A DNA stretch of 19,745 nt from an uncultured Lachnospiraceae bacterium (GCA_958426095.1 CATZYB010000021.1:1-19745); one strand, 5' to 3'; counted from the first letter of the stretch, positions 7,163-14,461 are shown. The notes: generated by a model not told the origin, from the sequence alone. A program made the numbers and translations.

Positions 7163-8497
7163 TTAAATGTGAAGAATCATACCAGCGATTTTAAAATACA
7201 TCATCAGGGATAATGCATCTACAATGGTCGTGATGAACGGGCTGGCCATGACCGCCGGGTCAAATCCAAGCCGTTTTGCCAGAATCGGCAGGGAACAGCC
7301 TACCAGTTTTGCAAATATGACGGTAACGACCAGCGTCAGGCAGACAACCATTGCAATGGTCACGGTTACACGGTCAATAATGAGCAGTTTCACAAAATTG
7401 GCAATAGCCAGGGTGGCGCCGATCAGCAGGCCGACCAGTAATTCTTTTAAGATAATTTTTAATGTGTCGGAATAGTCAATCTCATTCAGAGAAAGACCAC
7501 GGATAATGGATACAGAGGCCTGACTTCCGGCATTGCCGCCCGTGTCCATGAGCATTGGGATAAATGCTGTCAGAACCACGTAAGAGGCCAGTGCCGCCTC
7601 GTAGTGGGAAATGATCCGACCGGTAAAAGTGGCGGATATCATCAAAATAAGCAGCCATGGAATACGCTTTTTCCACGTTTCAAGGATGCCCGTTTTCATA
7701 TAGGGCTTATCTGTTGGGGTGATGGCTGCCATTTTTTCGATATCTTCCGTTGCCTCCTGCTGTAAGATATCTACGATATCATCGACGGTGATAATACCGA
7801 CCAGTCGGTTTTCGCTGTCCACTACAGGAATGGAAGTAAAGTCGTATTTCTGGAAGAGCTGGGCAACTTCCTCCTGATCCGTTTGAGTGCTTACGGAAAT
7901 GACATGATCCTCCATAATATTGCTCATTTTCTCTACCGGATCACTTAAAAGCAAGCGGCGCAGAGAAATAGCGCCAAGCAGACGGCGGTGCGGATTCAGG
8001 ATATAGCAGGTATTAATTGTTTCTTTGTCAACACCTTCCATACGGATTTTACGGAGGGACTGCTCCACCGTGTAGGATTCCTTCAGATCCATGAACTCCA
8101 CAGTCATAATGCTTCCGGCAGAGTCATCCGGATATTGGAGAAGATGGTTAATATCCCGCCGGGTTTCCGGATCGGCATTGGCCAACAGTTTTTTCACTAC
8201 ATTGGCCGGCATTTCATCAATCAAGTCCGCCGCATCATCGGCATTCAGATTATCGAGAATGTGTCCGGCTTCTTTGTCAGACAGGGCAATGATTATGTCC
8301 TGCTCCAGTTCAATAGGCAGATAGGAAAATACGTCGGCGGCCAGCGATTTTGGCAGCAGTCGGAAAATTTTTGTGCGCTCACCTTCTGGAAATTCCTCGA
8401 TCAGTGCGGCGATATCTACCGGATTCATTTCGGCGATTTCCTGGCGAGCCTCCATGTACAGCTTGTTTTCTAATAAATCATTAATCTTATCAAACAT
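7163..8497 (-). CDS. mgtE: Magnesium transporter/channel MgtE
   Basis: A full-length MgtE of about 444 residues. It has an N-terminal superhelical MgtE_N domain (about 25-125), a tandem CBS pair (about 130-250) and a C-terminal membrane domain of five helices (about 278-444). The pore-domain signatures are FIPMLMDTGGNAGSQ and DPAVMASPFITTIVD, the latter carrying the conserved Asp that lines the Mg2+ path. In known MgtE the acidic N and CBS domains close the channel when cytoplasmic Mg2+ is high. I favour ATG 8497 (MFDKIN), since the AGGAG ribosome site is too close to ATG 8503 (MAMFDK). The leader is short and lacks the usual M-box riboswitch, but contains an overlapping small ORF. Confidence 0.96.
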   Translation of the reverse strand: MFDKINDLLENKLYMEARQEIAEMNPVDIAALIEEFPEGERTKIFRLLPKSLAADVFSYLPIELEQDIIIALSDKEAGHILDNLNADDAADLIDEMPANVVKKLLANADPETRRDINHLLQYPDDSAGSIMTVEFMDLKESYTVEQSLRKIRMEGVDKETINTCYILNPHRRLLGAISLRRLLLSDPVEKMSNIMEDHVISVSTQTDQEEVAQLFQKYDFTSIPVVDSENRLVGIITVDDIVDILQQEATEDIEKMAAITPTDKPYMKTGILETWKKRIPWLLILMISATFTGRIISHYEAALASYVVLTAFIPMLMDTGGNAGSQASVSIIRGLSLNEIDYSDTLKIILKELLVGLLIGATLAIANFVKLLIIDRVTVTIAMVVCLTLVVTVIFAKLVGCSLPILAKRLGFDPAVMASPFITTIVDALSLMMYFKIAGMILHI

Positions 8498-8586
8498 TGC
8501 CATTCTCCTTTTCGGTATGTAGTTTTTACAAAATCAGAGGGCGCGGGCCCAGGAACGTCGAGAAAATTTTCTATATGATGTTTCAT
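8470..8586 (-). CDS. Candidate proline-rich leader peptide overlapping the mgtE start
   Basis: A 38-codon reading frame starts at ATG 8586, preceded by AGGTGG (8597-8592) at 5-base spacing, and ends at TAG 8472-8470, inside mgtE in another frame. Codons 11-18 read VPGPAPSD, with proline at 12, 14 and 16 written in a GC-rich patch. It covers the whole mgtE leader, including the mgtE ribosome site and start codon. The alternating-proline pattern is like the known MgtL leader of enterobacterial mgtA (PDPTPLP), where ribosomes falter at low Mg2+ and switch on the transporter. No sequence homology is claimed. It is not proven to be translated, and chance overlap is possible. Confidence 0.45.
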   Translation of the reverse strand: MKHHIENFLDVPGPAPSDFVKTTYRKGEWQCLIRLMIY

Positions 8587-8721
8587 AAAAACCACCTGCC
8601 TTTCAGAAGAATATCATTAAATAGTATAACACAAAAAAATAAAATAACCAGCCTTATTGCTCAGTCTTAACATTGTTTTTTTGTTGATTAACAGATATAA
8701 TAATGAAGGGATGTGATAAAG
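8587..8721. promoter_or_regulatory. Divergent promoter region between mgtE and the hotdog-fusion gene
   Basis: For mgtE (minus strand) an extended -10, TGTTATACT, ends at 8623 (TATACT 8628-8623), with a weak -35 (TGGTTA) 16 bases upstream. Transcription should start near 8616, giving a leader of about 115 bases. For the rightward gene there is TATAAT (8696-8701) with TTGTTT (8673-8678) at 17-base spacing, placing its start near 8708, very close to the coding start. The leader segment AUUCUUCU (8612-8605) can pair fully, with one G-U, with the mgtE ribosome site AGGAGAAU (8509-8502). Confidence 0.5.
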
Positions 8722-9654
8722 TTGAGAATTACAAAAATTTTAATGAAAAATATGGGAGAGGGTCTTTTCTTCTCCTATCCGAACAATATGACGCAAGAAG
8801 ACGAAAATTTTAGAATAGGTTTTTCCGTGGATCGATTGTCAGAAAAAGAAAAGCTGCATTTTGGAAGTGACCATGTGTCGAGTTGCCATATTTTAATGAA
8901 TGGTCAGGCTGAAGCCGCAAATGGCGAACCTGGAGTCCGGCGTATCGAAGCAGGACAGACATTTTCCTGCGAGGAGCATGAACAGATGGAACTGAGCGGT
9001 GAAGGCCGTTTATTTAATATGTTTATGGCCGGAGGCGTCCGGGGATTTATTCGGAGCGTAACCCTTGAAAAGGAAAAGAGGATGCGTATCGGTGAAGCGA
9101 TGGGCGCTTCGGTACTGGCTTTTTTCGGCTTTGATGCCGGCTTTTGTCTGGAATGGGGCGAAGAGAACTATCAATGCGAACAGGGAAGCGCTGTTGTTGT
9201 TGAGATTGATAAGCAGGAGTTTTCCAGCCTGAGTTTTATTCCGGAAAAAGCAGGAATGTCTATGATCTGTGTGACAGGTGTTATGCTGAGTAATCATGAT
9301 TTTGGAAAGTTTATCGGAGTTCATTTCCTGGAACGGGGTGAAGGAACATGTAAGGCCCGATTGGATATCCGTCCGGAACACACGAATCCGATCGGAACGG
9401 TACATGGCGGCTGTCTGTTTACATTGGCTGATGCGGTCTGCGGCATTGCGGCTTCCTCCATGGGAAGCATTTGTACGACGGTAAACAGCAACATTCAGTT
9501 TTTGAATGCGGCATTCTGGCCGAAATATCTGATTGCTGAAGCCCGGCCGAAAAAGCTTGGAAGAAAAATCCGGACTTTTCTGGTGGAGATCAGAGATGAT
9601 AAAGACGTGCTGATCTGTACAGTTGACATGGTATTTTATAGTTTGCAGCAGTGA
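8722..9654 (+). CDS. HutD/Ves-like cupin fused to PaaI-type hotdog thioesterase domain
   Basis: About 310 residues with two parts. Residues 1-187 look like the HutD/Ves family of duplicated cupins: FRIGFSVDRL early, then a small-residue-rich core and GRLFNMFMAGGVRG where HutD has the DFNLM…RRG segment. Residues about 188-310 are a clear PaaI/4HBT hotdog with HTNPIGTVHGGCLFTLADAV; the Asn and HGG region forms the CoA-thioester active site in the family. This suggests a cytoplasmic acyl-CoA thioesterase with an added ligand-binding cupin. The start is uncertain: I use TTG 8722 after GGG at 8708-8710; GTG 8713 and ATG 8743 are alternatives. The promoter lies so close that the transcript leader would be very short. 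HutD similarity is moderate, the hotdog call strong. Confidence 0.8.
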   Translation: MRITKILMKNMGEGLFFSYPNNMTQEDENFRIGFSVDRLSEKEKLHFGSDHVSSCHILMNGQAEAANGEPGVRRIEAGQTFSCEEHEQMELSGEGRLFNMFMAGGVRGFIRSVTLEKEKRMRIGEAMGASVLAFFGFDAGFCLEWGEENYQCEQGSAVVVEIDKQEFSSLSFIPEKAGMSMICVTGVMLSNHDFGKFIGVHFLERGEGTCKARLDIRPEHTNPIGTVHGGCLFTLADAVCGIAASSMGSICTTVNSNIQFLNAAFWPKYLIAEARPKKLGRKIRTFLVEIRDDKDVLICTVDMVFYSLQQ

Positions 9655-9713
9655 CCAAAACAGCGCTTTTGGTTGGAACAGGTGTTGCGAAGCAAAGCTG
9701 CCTGTGGTAAAAT
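9655..9713 (+). promoter_or_regulatory. Hairpin and sigma-A promoter upstream of the DegV gene
   Basis: CCAAAA (9655-9660) and TTTTGG (9667-9672) form a short hairpin directly after the preceding stop codon, without a clear T tract, so at best a weak terminator. It is followed by TTGCGA (9685-9690), a 17-base spacer and TAAAAT (9708-9713), a good promoter for the DegV gene. Confidence 0.55.
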
Positions 9714-9752
9714 GAGCCTAACTACAGGGAAATGGACATGGAGGACAAGACT

Positions 9753-10628
9753 ATGGGTGATTTAAGTTTTATGATAACTACGGATACATGCTGTGACCTG
9801 CCAAAAAGCTATATTAAAGATAATGGACTTGATGTGGTTACATTATACTATAATATGAAAGGCGTTGCTTACGGCAAAGAAATTGAACTGGAAGTCAAAG
9901 AGTTCTATGACCTGATGCGGGGCGGAGAAATGCCGACGACTATGGCGGCCAATCCGGATGAACTTCGGGATATGTTTGAGAAATATTTAAAAGAAGGTAA
10001 AGATATCCTTCATTTGGCTTTCTCTTCGGAGTTGAGCAGCAGCTATAGCAATGCGGCGGTTGTTGCCAGAGAATTAAATGAACAATATACCGGAAACAGG
10101 GTCATTGTCATTGATACCTTATCCGCTTCTCTTGGTCAGGGTCTGGTGATCCACAAAGCGGTACAGCTCCGTAAAGAAGGGAAAACGATCGATGAGACGG
10201 CGGCCTGGGTTGAAGAAAACAAACTTCATTTCTGCCATCAGTTTACAGTTGATGATTTAAATCACCTGTATCGGGGCGGAAGAGTTTCAAAATTGACGGC
10301 TGTAGCCGGAACCCTGATCCATGTAAAGCCGATCCTGCATGTAAGCGATGAGGGAAAACTGATTCCGATCGGCAAAGTGCGCGGCCGGAAAAAATCTCTG
10401 ATAGCCCTGGTAGATAATATGGAGCGGACGATAGGAAGTTATCGGAATAAAAATGATATTGTGTTTATCAGTCATGGCGACGCCCTGGAAGAGGCGGAAT
10501 ATGTGGCTGAACTTGTAAAAGAACGGTTTGGCATTGAAAAATTTCTGATCAATCCGGTAAGCCCGACCATCGGCGCCCATTCCGGACCGGGAACGATCGC
10601 TCTGTTTTATATGGGAGACCGGAGATAA
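9753..10628 (+). CDS. DegV family fatty-acid-binding protein
   Basis: About 291 residues, the usual DegV length. It opens with the family pattern ITTDTCCDLP, continues with PTTMAANPDELRDMF and HLAFSSELSSSYSNA, and has the C-terminal pattern …IGAHSGPGTIALFY. DegV proteins bind a single long-chain fatty acid, and FakB members present it to the FakA kinase for phosphorylation and entry into phospholipid synthesis; no fakA is in this window, so that role is inferred. I use ATG 9753 because GGAGG at 9740-9744 precedes it; ATG 9732 and 9738 lie upstream of or within that site. It has its own promoter and a downstream terminator, so it is probably a single-gene unit. Confidence 0.93.
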   Translation: MGDLSFMITTDTCCDLPKSYIKDNGLDVVTLYYNMKGVAYGKEIELEVKEFYDLMRGGEMPTTMAANPDELRDMFEKYLKEGKDILHLAFSSELSSSYSNAAVVARELNEQYTGNRVIVIDTLSASLGQGLVIHKAVQLRKEGKTIDETAAWVEENKLHFCHQFTVDDLNHLYRGGRVSKLTAVAGTLIHVKPILHVSDEGKLIPIGKVRGRKKSLIALVDNMERTIGSYRNKNDIVFISHGDALEEAEYVAELVKERFGIEKFLINPVSPTIGAHSGPGTIALFYMGDRR

Positions 10629-10647
10629 AAATGAAGCATTAAGATAA

Positions 10648-10682
10648 GGCTGTTGGAAACATGTTTCCAGCAGCCTGTTTTT
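10648..10682 (+). terminator. Rho-independent terminator after the DegV gene
   Basis: A 13-bp stem with one G-U pair (10648-10660 with 10663-10675; the central bases open to give a short loop) is followed by TGTTTTT. It lies between two convergent genes. The minus-strand side lacks a T run, so it mainly serves the rightward gene. Confidence 0.85.
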
Positions 10683-10726
10683 GGTTATGCCATATCTGAA
10701 AAAACGTTGGATGCAAGCTCCGAAGG

Positions 10727-11422
10727 TCAATCGATTCCTCGAAGGAAAACCTGAGGAATGTATGTTTTCATCAGCGCCTGCATAGCCAGAAGTTCATCCT
10801 TTGAATAACTGGAGAAAATTGGCATGATAACATCCTCGGAAGCCACATAGGACTGGAGATAGTAGGCCATGGAGCCTTCCAGCCAGCGGGCAATTTCATA
10901 CATATCGTCAATAGAATGAAGTTCCCGGACGACCGTTGTTCGAAATTCATAATCCAGACCACTGTCACGGATCAGATCCACGGACAGCTTGATACGGGTC
11001 AGATCCAGATTTGCCAGACCGGCAGTCTTGGCGTACTTTTCCTGACTGTTCTTAATATCCATAGCAACATAATCGACAAGGCCTTCGTTAAATAAGTGGT
11101 CAAGCTGAATCGGGTCATAGCCGTTGGTGTCCAGCTTAACAAGATATCCCATGCTCTTTATATCATAAAGTAATTCCCTTAAGTCGGACTGAAAAGTCGG
11201 TTCGCCGCCGGTGATACATATGCCGTCGAGAACACCTCTCCGTTTTTCAAGAAAGGCGTAGACTTCTTCCAAAGGGATGTTTGGAAGCTGAGATGCCTTT
11301 GTGACGAGAGAACCATTGTGGCAGAATGGACATTTAAACTGACAATTGCCTACAAACAATGTGGCGGCCACGTGTCCGGGATAGTCTAATAAAGTTGTTT
11401 TTGCAAGTCCTTTGATTTCCAT
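10727..11422 (-). CDS. Radical SAM activase, anaerobic ribonucleotide reductase activating protein type (NrdG2)
   Basis: A 231-residue radical SAM protein with the [4Fe-4S] motif C27-x3-C31-x2-C34 (CQFKCPFC) and the SAM-binding GGEP at 72-75. The N-terminal MEIKGLAKTTLLDYPGHVAATLF is characteristic of the group annotated as anaerobic ribonucleoside-triphosphate reductase activating protein. These enzymes make a glycyl radical on a partner using S-adenosylmethionine under anoxic conditions. No nrdD or other glycyl-radical enzyme is adjacent, so the partner is encoded elsewhere and the assignment as an NrdD activase is by family. ATG 11422 has GAGGG seven bases upstream, and the gene has its own strong promoter. 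Confidence 0.88.
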   Translation of the reverse strand: MEIKGLAKTTLLDYPGHVAATLFVGNCQFKCPFCHNGSLVTKASQLPNIPLEEVYAFLEKRRGVLDGICITGGEPTFQSDLRELLYDIKSMGYLVKLDTNGYDPIQLDHLFNEGLVDYVAMDIKNSQEKYAKTAGLANLDLTRIKLSVDLIRDSGLDYEFRTTVVRELHSIDDMYEIARWLEGSMAYYLQSYVASEDVIMPIFSSYSKDELLAMQALMKTYIPQVFLRGID

Positions 11423-11464
11423 GCGTATACCCTCTTCAAATTTTAAATCATTCGTTCTTTTTTT

Positions 11465-11493
11465 ATTCTAGCATAAAACGAAAGTGGGTACAA
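11465..11493 (-). promoter_or_regulatory. Sigma-A promoter of the radical SAM activase gene
   Basis: On the minus strand TTGTAC (11493-11488) is followed after 17 bases by TAGAAT (11470-11465), with a TG one base before the -10 box (extended -10). It is divergent from lgt. Confidence 0.7.
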
Positions 11494-11504
11494 TGAAATT
11501 AAAT

Positions 11505-11533
11505 TTGAATTATTGAAAAAAGTGTAGTAATAT
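11505..11533 (+). promoter_or_regulatory. Probable sigma-A promoter of lgt
   Basis: TTGAAT (11505-11510), a 17-base spacer and TAATAT (11528-11533) precede lgt by about 40 bases. The boxes match consensus at four positions each. A TATACT overlaps the -10 box at 11531-11536 but has no -35 box at good spacing. Confidence 0.5.
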
Positions 11534-11571
11534 ACTCACTAAGTAAGTTTTATAGGACGGAGGTTGAGACA

Positions 11572-12381
11572 GTGGATCGTTTTATCATACACAATCTGTT
11601 CGGGATTGAAGGATTCAATATTGCCTGGTACGGCGTTATTATTGCATTTGGCATGATCCTGGCGACCTGTGTGGCTGCTTGGAGGGCCAGGAAAGCAGGA
11701 TATAAGGCCGATCTGATCATTGATTTTGTATTATTTGCGGTGCCGATCGCTATTATTTGCGCCCGCATTTATTATGTGATTTTTGAGTGGGAATATTACA
11801 GCCAGGATCTGATTCAGATTTTTAACACCCGCGCCGGGGGGCTGGCTATTTACGGCGGTGTGATCGGCGGCATTGCCACGGCGATTGTTTTTTGTAAAGT
11901 TCAGAAATTCCCTCTGTTAAAGCTGATGGATTTTGCCATGCCAAGCCTTCTGCTGGGGCAGATTATTGGCCGGTGGGGCAATTTTGTGAATCAGGAAGCT
12001 TTCGGAAATCTGATCACGAATCCGGACCTGCAGTTTTTTCCATATGGTGTGTTTATCGATGATCTGCAGGAGTGGCATCAGGCAACATTCTTTTATGAAA
12101 GCGCGTCAAATCTGGTGCTGTTCATCATTATGATGCTGGTTGCCCGACGGGCGAAGAAGGATGGCTGGATGACGGTGCTTTATCTGGTGGGCTATGGCGC
12201 GATAAGATGTGTCATTGAAGGGCTTCGTGCGGACAGCCTTTACCTCATTCCGGGAGTGCGGGTTTCCCAGCTGCTGTCAGCTGTTTTGATCGGTGTCGGC
12301 CTTGGCCTTGCCTGGGGAATCCATTCCGGGCGACTGCACTCAAAGGCTTATGAAGGAAAGTATTTGCTAAATGGAGAATGA
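11572..12381 (+). CDS. lgt: Prolipoprotein diacylglyceryl transferase
   Basis: A 269-residue polytopic membrane enzyme that moves diacylglycerol from phosphatidylglycerol to the lipobox cysteine of prelipoproteins, the first step of lipoprotein maturation. The Lgt signature GRWGNFVNQEAFG lies at 133-145, preceded by RAGGLAIYGGVIGG (87-100), and about seven hydrophobic segments span the rest. GTG 11572 is preceded by GGAGG at nine-base spacing and there is no better ATG, so a GTG start is well supported. tadA follows after only 3 bp, so the two are co-transcribed. Confidence 0.96.
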   Translation: MDRFIIHNLFGIEGFNIAWYGVIIAFGMILATCVAAWRARKAGYKADLIIDFVLFAVPIAIICARIYYVIFEWEYYSQDLIQIFNTRAGGLAIYGGVIGGIATAIVFCKVQKFPLLKLMDFAMPSLLLGQIIGRWGNFVNQEAFGNLITNPDLQFFPYGVFIDDLQEWHQATFFYESASNLVLFIIMMLVARRAKKDGWMTVLYLVGYGAIRCVIEGLRADSLYLIPGVRVSQLLSAVLIGVGLGLAWGIHSGRLHSKAYEGKYLLNGE

Positions 12382-12384
12382 CCC

Positions 12385-12885
12385 ATGACACAGGATGAAA
12401 AATATATGAAAGAAGCCATGAAGCAGGCAAAGAAGGCGGCGGCCATCGAGGAAGTGCCCATCGGCTGCGTCATCGTTTATGGGGATAAGATCATTGCGAG
12501 GGGCTATAATAAACGGAATTTAAAAAAAAATACCCTGGCCCACGCAGAGATCATTGCGATGAACAAAGCCAGTAAGGTGATCGGTGACTGGCGTCTGGAA
12601 GGGTGTACCATGTATGTGACATTGGAGCCCTGCCCTATGTGCGCCGGCGCCATCGTCCAGGCCAGGATCCCAAGAGTCGTTGTCGGTTCGATGAATCCAA
12701 AGGCCGGATGCGCCGGTTCAGTTCTGAATGTTCTGCAGACCGAAGGTTTTAATCATCAGGTGGCGCTGGAGACCGGCGTGCTGGGAGAAGAGTGTTCCGA
12801 AATGCTCAGCAGTTTTTTCAGGGAACTCAGAAAACTCAAAAAAGCTCGAAAAAAGCAGGAAGACCACGCCTTGACAGAAAAATAA
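12385..12885 (+). CDS. tadA: tRNA-specific adenosine deaminase
   Basis: A 166-residue cytidine-deaminase-fold enzyme that converts the wobble adenosine of tRNA-Arg(ACG) to inosine. The zinc and catalytic residues are all present: H53-A-E55 and P-C83-P-M-C86. The C-terminal tail is Lys/Arg-rich, consistent with RNA contact. It starts 3 bp after lgt, with its ribosome site GGAG inside the end of lgt. The last codons of tadA contain the -35 box of the SRP RNA promoter. tadA next to the SRP RNA matches the Bacillus yaaJ-scr arrangement. Confidence 0.96.
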   Translation: MTQDEKYMKEAMKQAKKAAAIEEVPIGCVIVYGDKIIARGYNKRNLKKNTLAHAEIIAMNKASKVIGDWRLEGCTMYVTLEPCPMCAGAIVQARIPRVVVGSMNPKAGCAGSVLNVLQTEGFNHQVALETGVLGEECSEMLSSFFRELRKLKKARKKQEDHALTEK

Positions 12886-12899
12886 AAACAAGATATACT
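12871..12899 (+). promoter_or_regulatory. Consensus sigma-A promoter of the SRP RNA
   Basis: A perfect TTGACA (12871-12876), a 17-base spacer and TATACT (12894-12899) predict a transcription start near 12906, about 20 bases before the mature RNA. The -35 box lies within the last codons of tadA. This is the best promoter in the window, fitting a highly expressed RNA. Confidence 0.88.
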
Positions 12900-12925
12900 G
12901 AGTGATGCAACAATGTTATAACTTT

Positions 12926-13190
12926 TCCGTGCAGCCGGGGAGATAGCGGTGCCTTGTACCTGCAATCCGCTACAGCAGGGGTGATGTCCTGTCTGAGGGT
13001 CATATCCTGTGGAGCTGCCCTGTATAAGTGGCGTTGAAGCCTGGGTCTTGCGCAACAGAAACCCGTGAACCGTGTCAGGTCAGGAATGGAGCAGCACTAA
13101 GCGGGAGCTTTTGTGTGCCGCGAGGGCGCCTGGGCGGAGTTAACTGTACAGGTAACGTCTGTGGGAGTGATTCGAAGCAGGGCGCACGGA
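12926..13190 (+). ncRNA. ffs: Signal recognition particle RNA, long Bacillus/Clostridium type with Alu domain
   Basis: About 265 nt. The 5' end carries the Alu-domain sequence (GGGGAGATAGCGGTGCC, TGTACCTGCAATCCGCTA) as in Bacillus scRNA. The middle has GTGGCGTTGAAGCCTGGGTC and TGCGCAACAGAAACCC. The conserved helix 8 (Ffh-binding) has GTGAACCGTGTCAGGTCAGG, a GGAA tetraloop, then GGAGCAGC. The 3' end has GTGTGCCGCGAGGGCGCCTGGG. The termini pair (TCCGTGC 12926-12932 with GCACGGA 13184-13190). In helix 8 the pairs around the tetraloop are A-U and C-G where E. coli and Bacillus have C-G pairs, so pairing is kept. It is the RNA scaffold for Ffh-directed membrane targeting. Exact processed ends are estimated. 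Confidence 0.95.
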
Positions 13191-13204
13191 TTTAAAACAA
13201 ATAT

Positions 13205-13241
13205 AAAAAGTTCTCGTTTGATAACGGGAACTTTTTCTTTT
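13205..13241 (+). terminator. Terminator of the SRP RNA
   Basis: A 14-bp stem with one G-U pair (13205-13218 with 13223-13236) closes a TGAT loop and is followed by CTTTT. It lies 15 bases after the mature 3' end of the SRP RNA. Confidence 0.9.
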
Positions 13242-13266
13242 GAGATTTTACATTTTCAATGGAACT

Positions 13267-13308
13267 TTGGATATTGCATTTATTCTATCTATCATTTATC
13301 ATAGATAG
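13267..13308 (+). promoter_or_regulatory. Possible pfk promoter overlapped by an inverted repeat
   Basis: TTGGAT (13267-13272), a 17-base spacer and TATCAT (13290-13295) form a modest promoter. An 8-bp perfect inverted repeat (CTATCTAT 13285-13292 and ATAGATAG 13301-13308, 8-base centre) covers the -10 box and predicted start. It could be an operator or a 5' hairpin; neither can be decided from sequence. Confidence 0.4.
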
Positions 13309-13334
13309 TGGGGTTTTGCCGGAGAAATGGAGAA

Positions 13335-14444
13335 ATGAGCAAAACAGAAAGGAAGCGAAGAAAAGCTATGAGAAGAATTGGTATGTTGACCAGCGGTGGA
13401 GATTGTCAGGCGTTAAATGCAACGATGCGCGGTGTCGCAAAGGTTCTTTATAATAAACTGGATGATGTGGAAATTCTTGGATTTATGGATGGTTACCGTG
13501 GATTAATGTATAATGATTACCGGGTAATGCGTCCATCTGATTTTTCAGGGATATTGACAATGGGAGGAACGATTTTGGGTTCTTCACGTCAGCCGTTTAA
13601 GAAAATGCGGGTCATCGAGGCGGATGGATTTGATAAAGTTGCGGCTATGAAAAAGACATACCGGGAACTGGGACTCGAGTGTCTTGTTGTTTTGGGCGGT
13701 AATGGCTCACAGAAGACGGCCAATCTTCTGATGGAAGAAGGGCTTAATGTGGTTTCACTTCCAAAGACGATCGATAATGATATTTACGGTACAGATATGA
13801 CCTTTGGTTTCCAGAGTGCGGCAGATATTGCAACGAATGCCATTGACTGCATTCATACAACTGCGGCTTCCCACGGACGGGTATTTATTGTGGAAGTCAT
13901 GGGACATAAGGTTGGATGGCTCACATTGCATGCAGGGATTGCAGGCGGTGCGGATATCATCCTGCTTCCGGAGATACCATACGACCTGGATTGCGTTCTG
14001 GCTGCGATCGAACGCCGTCATAAAGCAGGAAAACGATTTTCTATTCTGGCCGTTGCCGAGGGGGCGGTTTCCAGAGAAGATGCCCAGCTCAGCAAGAAGG
14101 AATATAATAAGAAGAAGGCCGGAAGTCCATATCCATCCATTTCTTATGAACTTGGAGCAAAGATTGAAGAAGCCATCGGACGGGAAGTCCGGATCACTGT
14201 TCCGGGACATACCCAGAGAGGCGGCAGCCCGGACCCATATGACCGATTTATTTCTTCGCGTCTTGGCGCGGCAGCCGGACGGCTGATCGTGGAACGTAAA
14301 TATGGCCGAATGGTTGCCTTTGATGGCTATGAGGTCGTCAATGTAGCGCTCAGTGATGTGGCCGGTAAATTAAAATATGTGGATCCGAAGGGAGCCGCTA
14401 TCCAGGAAGCAAAGGATATGGGGATCTGCTTCGGAGATGAATAG
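13335..14444 (+). CDS. 6-phosphofructokinase (PfkA family)
   Basis: About 369 residues, longer than the 320 of E. coli PfkA and typical of the second clostridial type. It phosphorylates fructose-6-phosphate in glycolysis. Motifs are GMLTSGGDCQALNA (nucleotide loop), GGNGS (121-125), PKTIDND (143-149, catalytic Asp present), VEVMGHKVGWLTL and PGHTQRGGSP (substrate binding). Gly in GGNGS favours ATP as donor, while Lys in PKTIDND is shared with PPi-using and mixed-clade enzymes; the first motif has Asn where E. coli has Asp103. The donor is therefore probably ATP but untested. I start at ATG 13335; ATG 13368 (MRRIGMLTSGG) is an equally good family start. It lies 17 bp before dnaX. Confidence 0.92.
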   Translation: MSKTERKRRKAMRRIGMLTSGGDCQALNATMRGVAKVLYNKLDDVEILGFMDGYRGLMYNDYRVMRPSDFSGILTMGGTILGSSRQPFKKMRVIEADGFDKVAAMKKTYRELGLECLVVLGGNGSQKTANLLMEEGLNVVSLPKTIDNDIYGTDMTFGFQSAADIATNAIDCIHTTAASHGRVFIVEVMGHKVGWLTLHAGIAGGADIILLPEIPYDLDCVLAAIERRHKAGKRFSILAVAEGAVSREDAQLSKKEYNKKKAGSPYPSISYELGAKIEEAIGREVRITVPGHTQRGGSPDPYDRFISSRLGAAAGRLIVERKYGRMVAFDGYEVVNVALSDVAGKLKYVDPKGAAIQEAKDMGICFGDE

Positions 14445-14461
14445 AACAGGGAGTGGAAAGT

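Noticed and set aside
8498..8660. M-box magnesium riboswitch ahead of mgtE
   Set aside because: The predicted leader is only about 115 bases and I see none of the conserved M-box sequence blocks; it is occupied by the small ORF instead.
13113..13304. Small plus-strand ORF within and after the SRP RNA
   Set aside because: It starts in the 3' part of the SRP RNA and runs through its terminator hairpin, with no ribosome site.
13326..13337. Four-codon minimal ORF (ATGGAGAAATGA) overlapping the pfk start
   Set aside because: Too short to judge and probably incidental to the purine-rich ribosome site; mentioned only because its stop overlaps ATG 13335.
13755..14286. Long ORFs on both strands inside pfk
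   Set aside because: They overlap conserved phosphofructokinase motifs, lack ribosome sites and show composition expected of out-of-frame reading.
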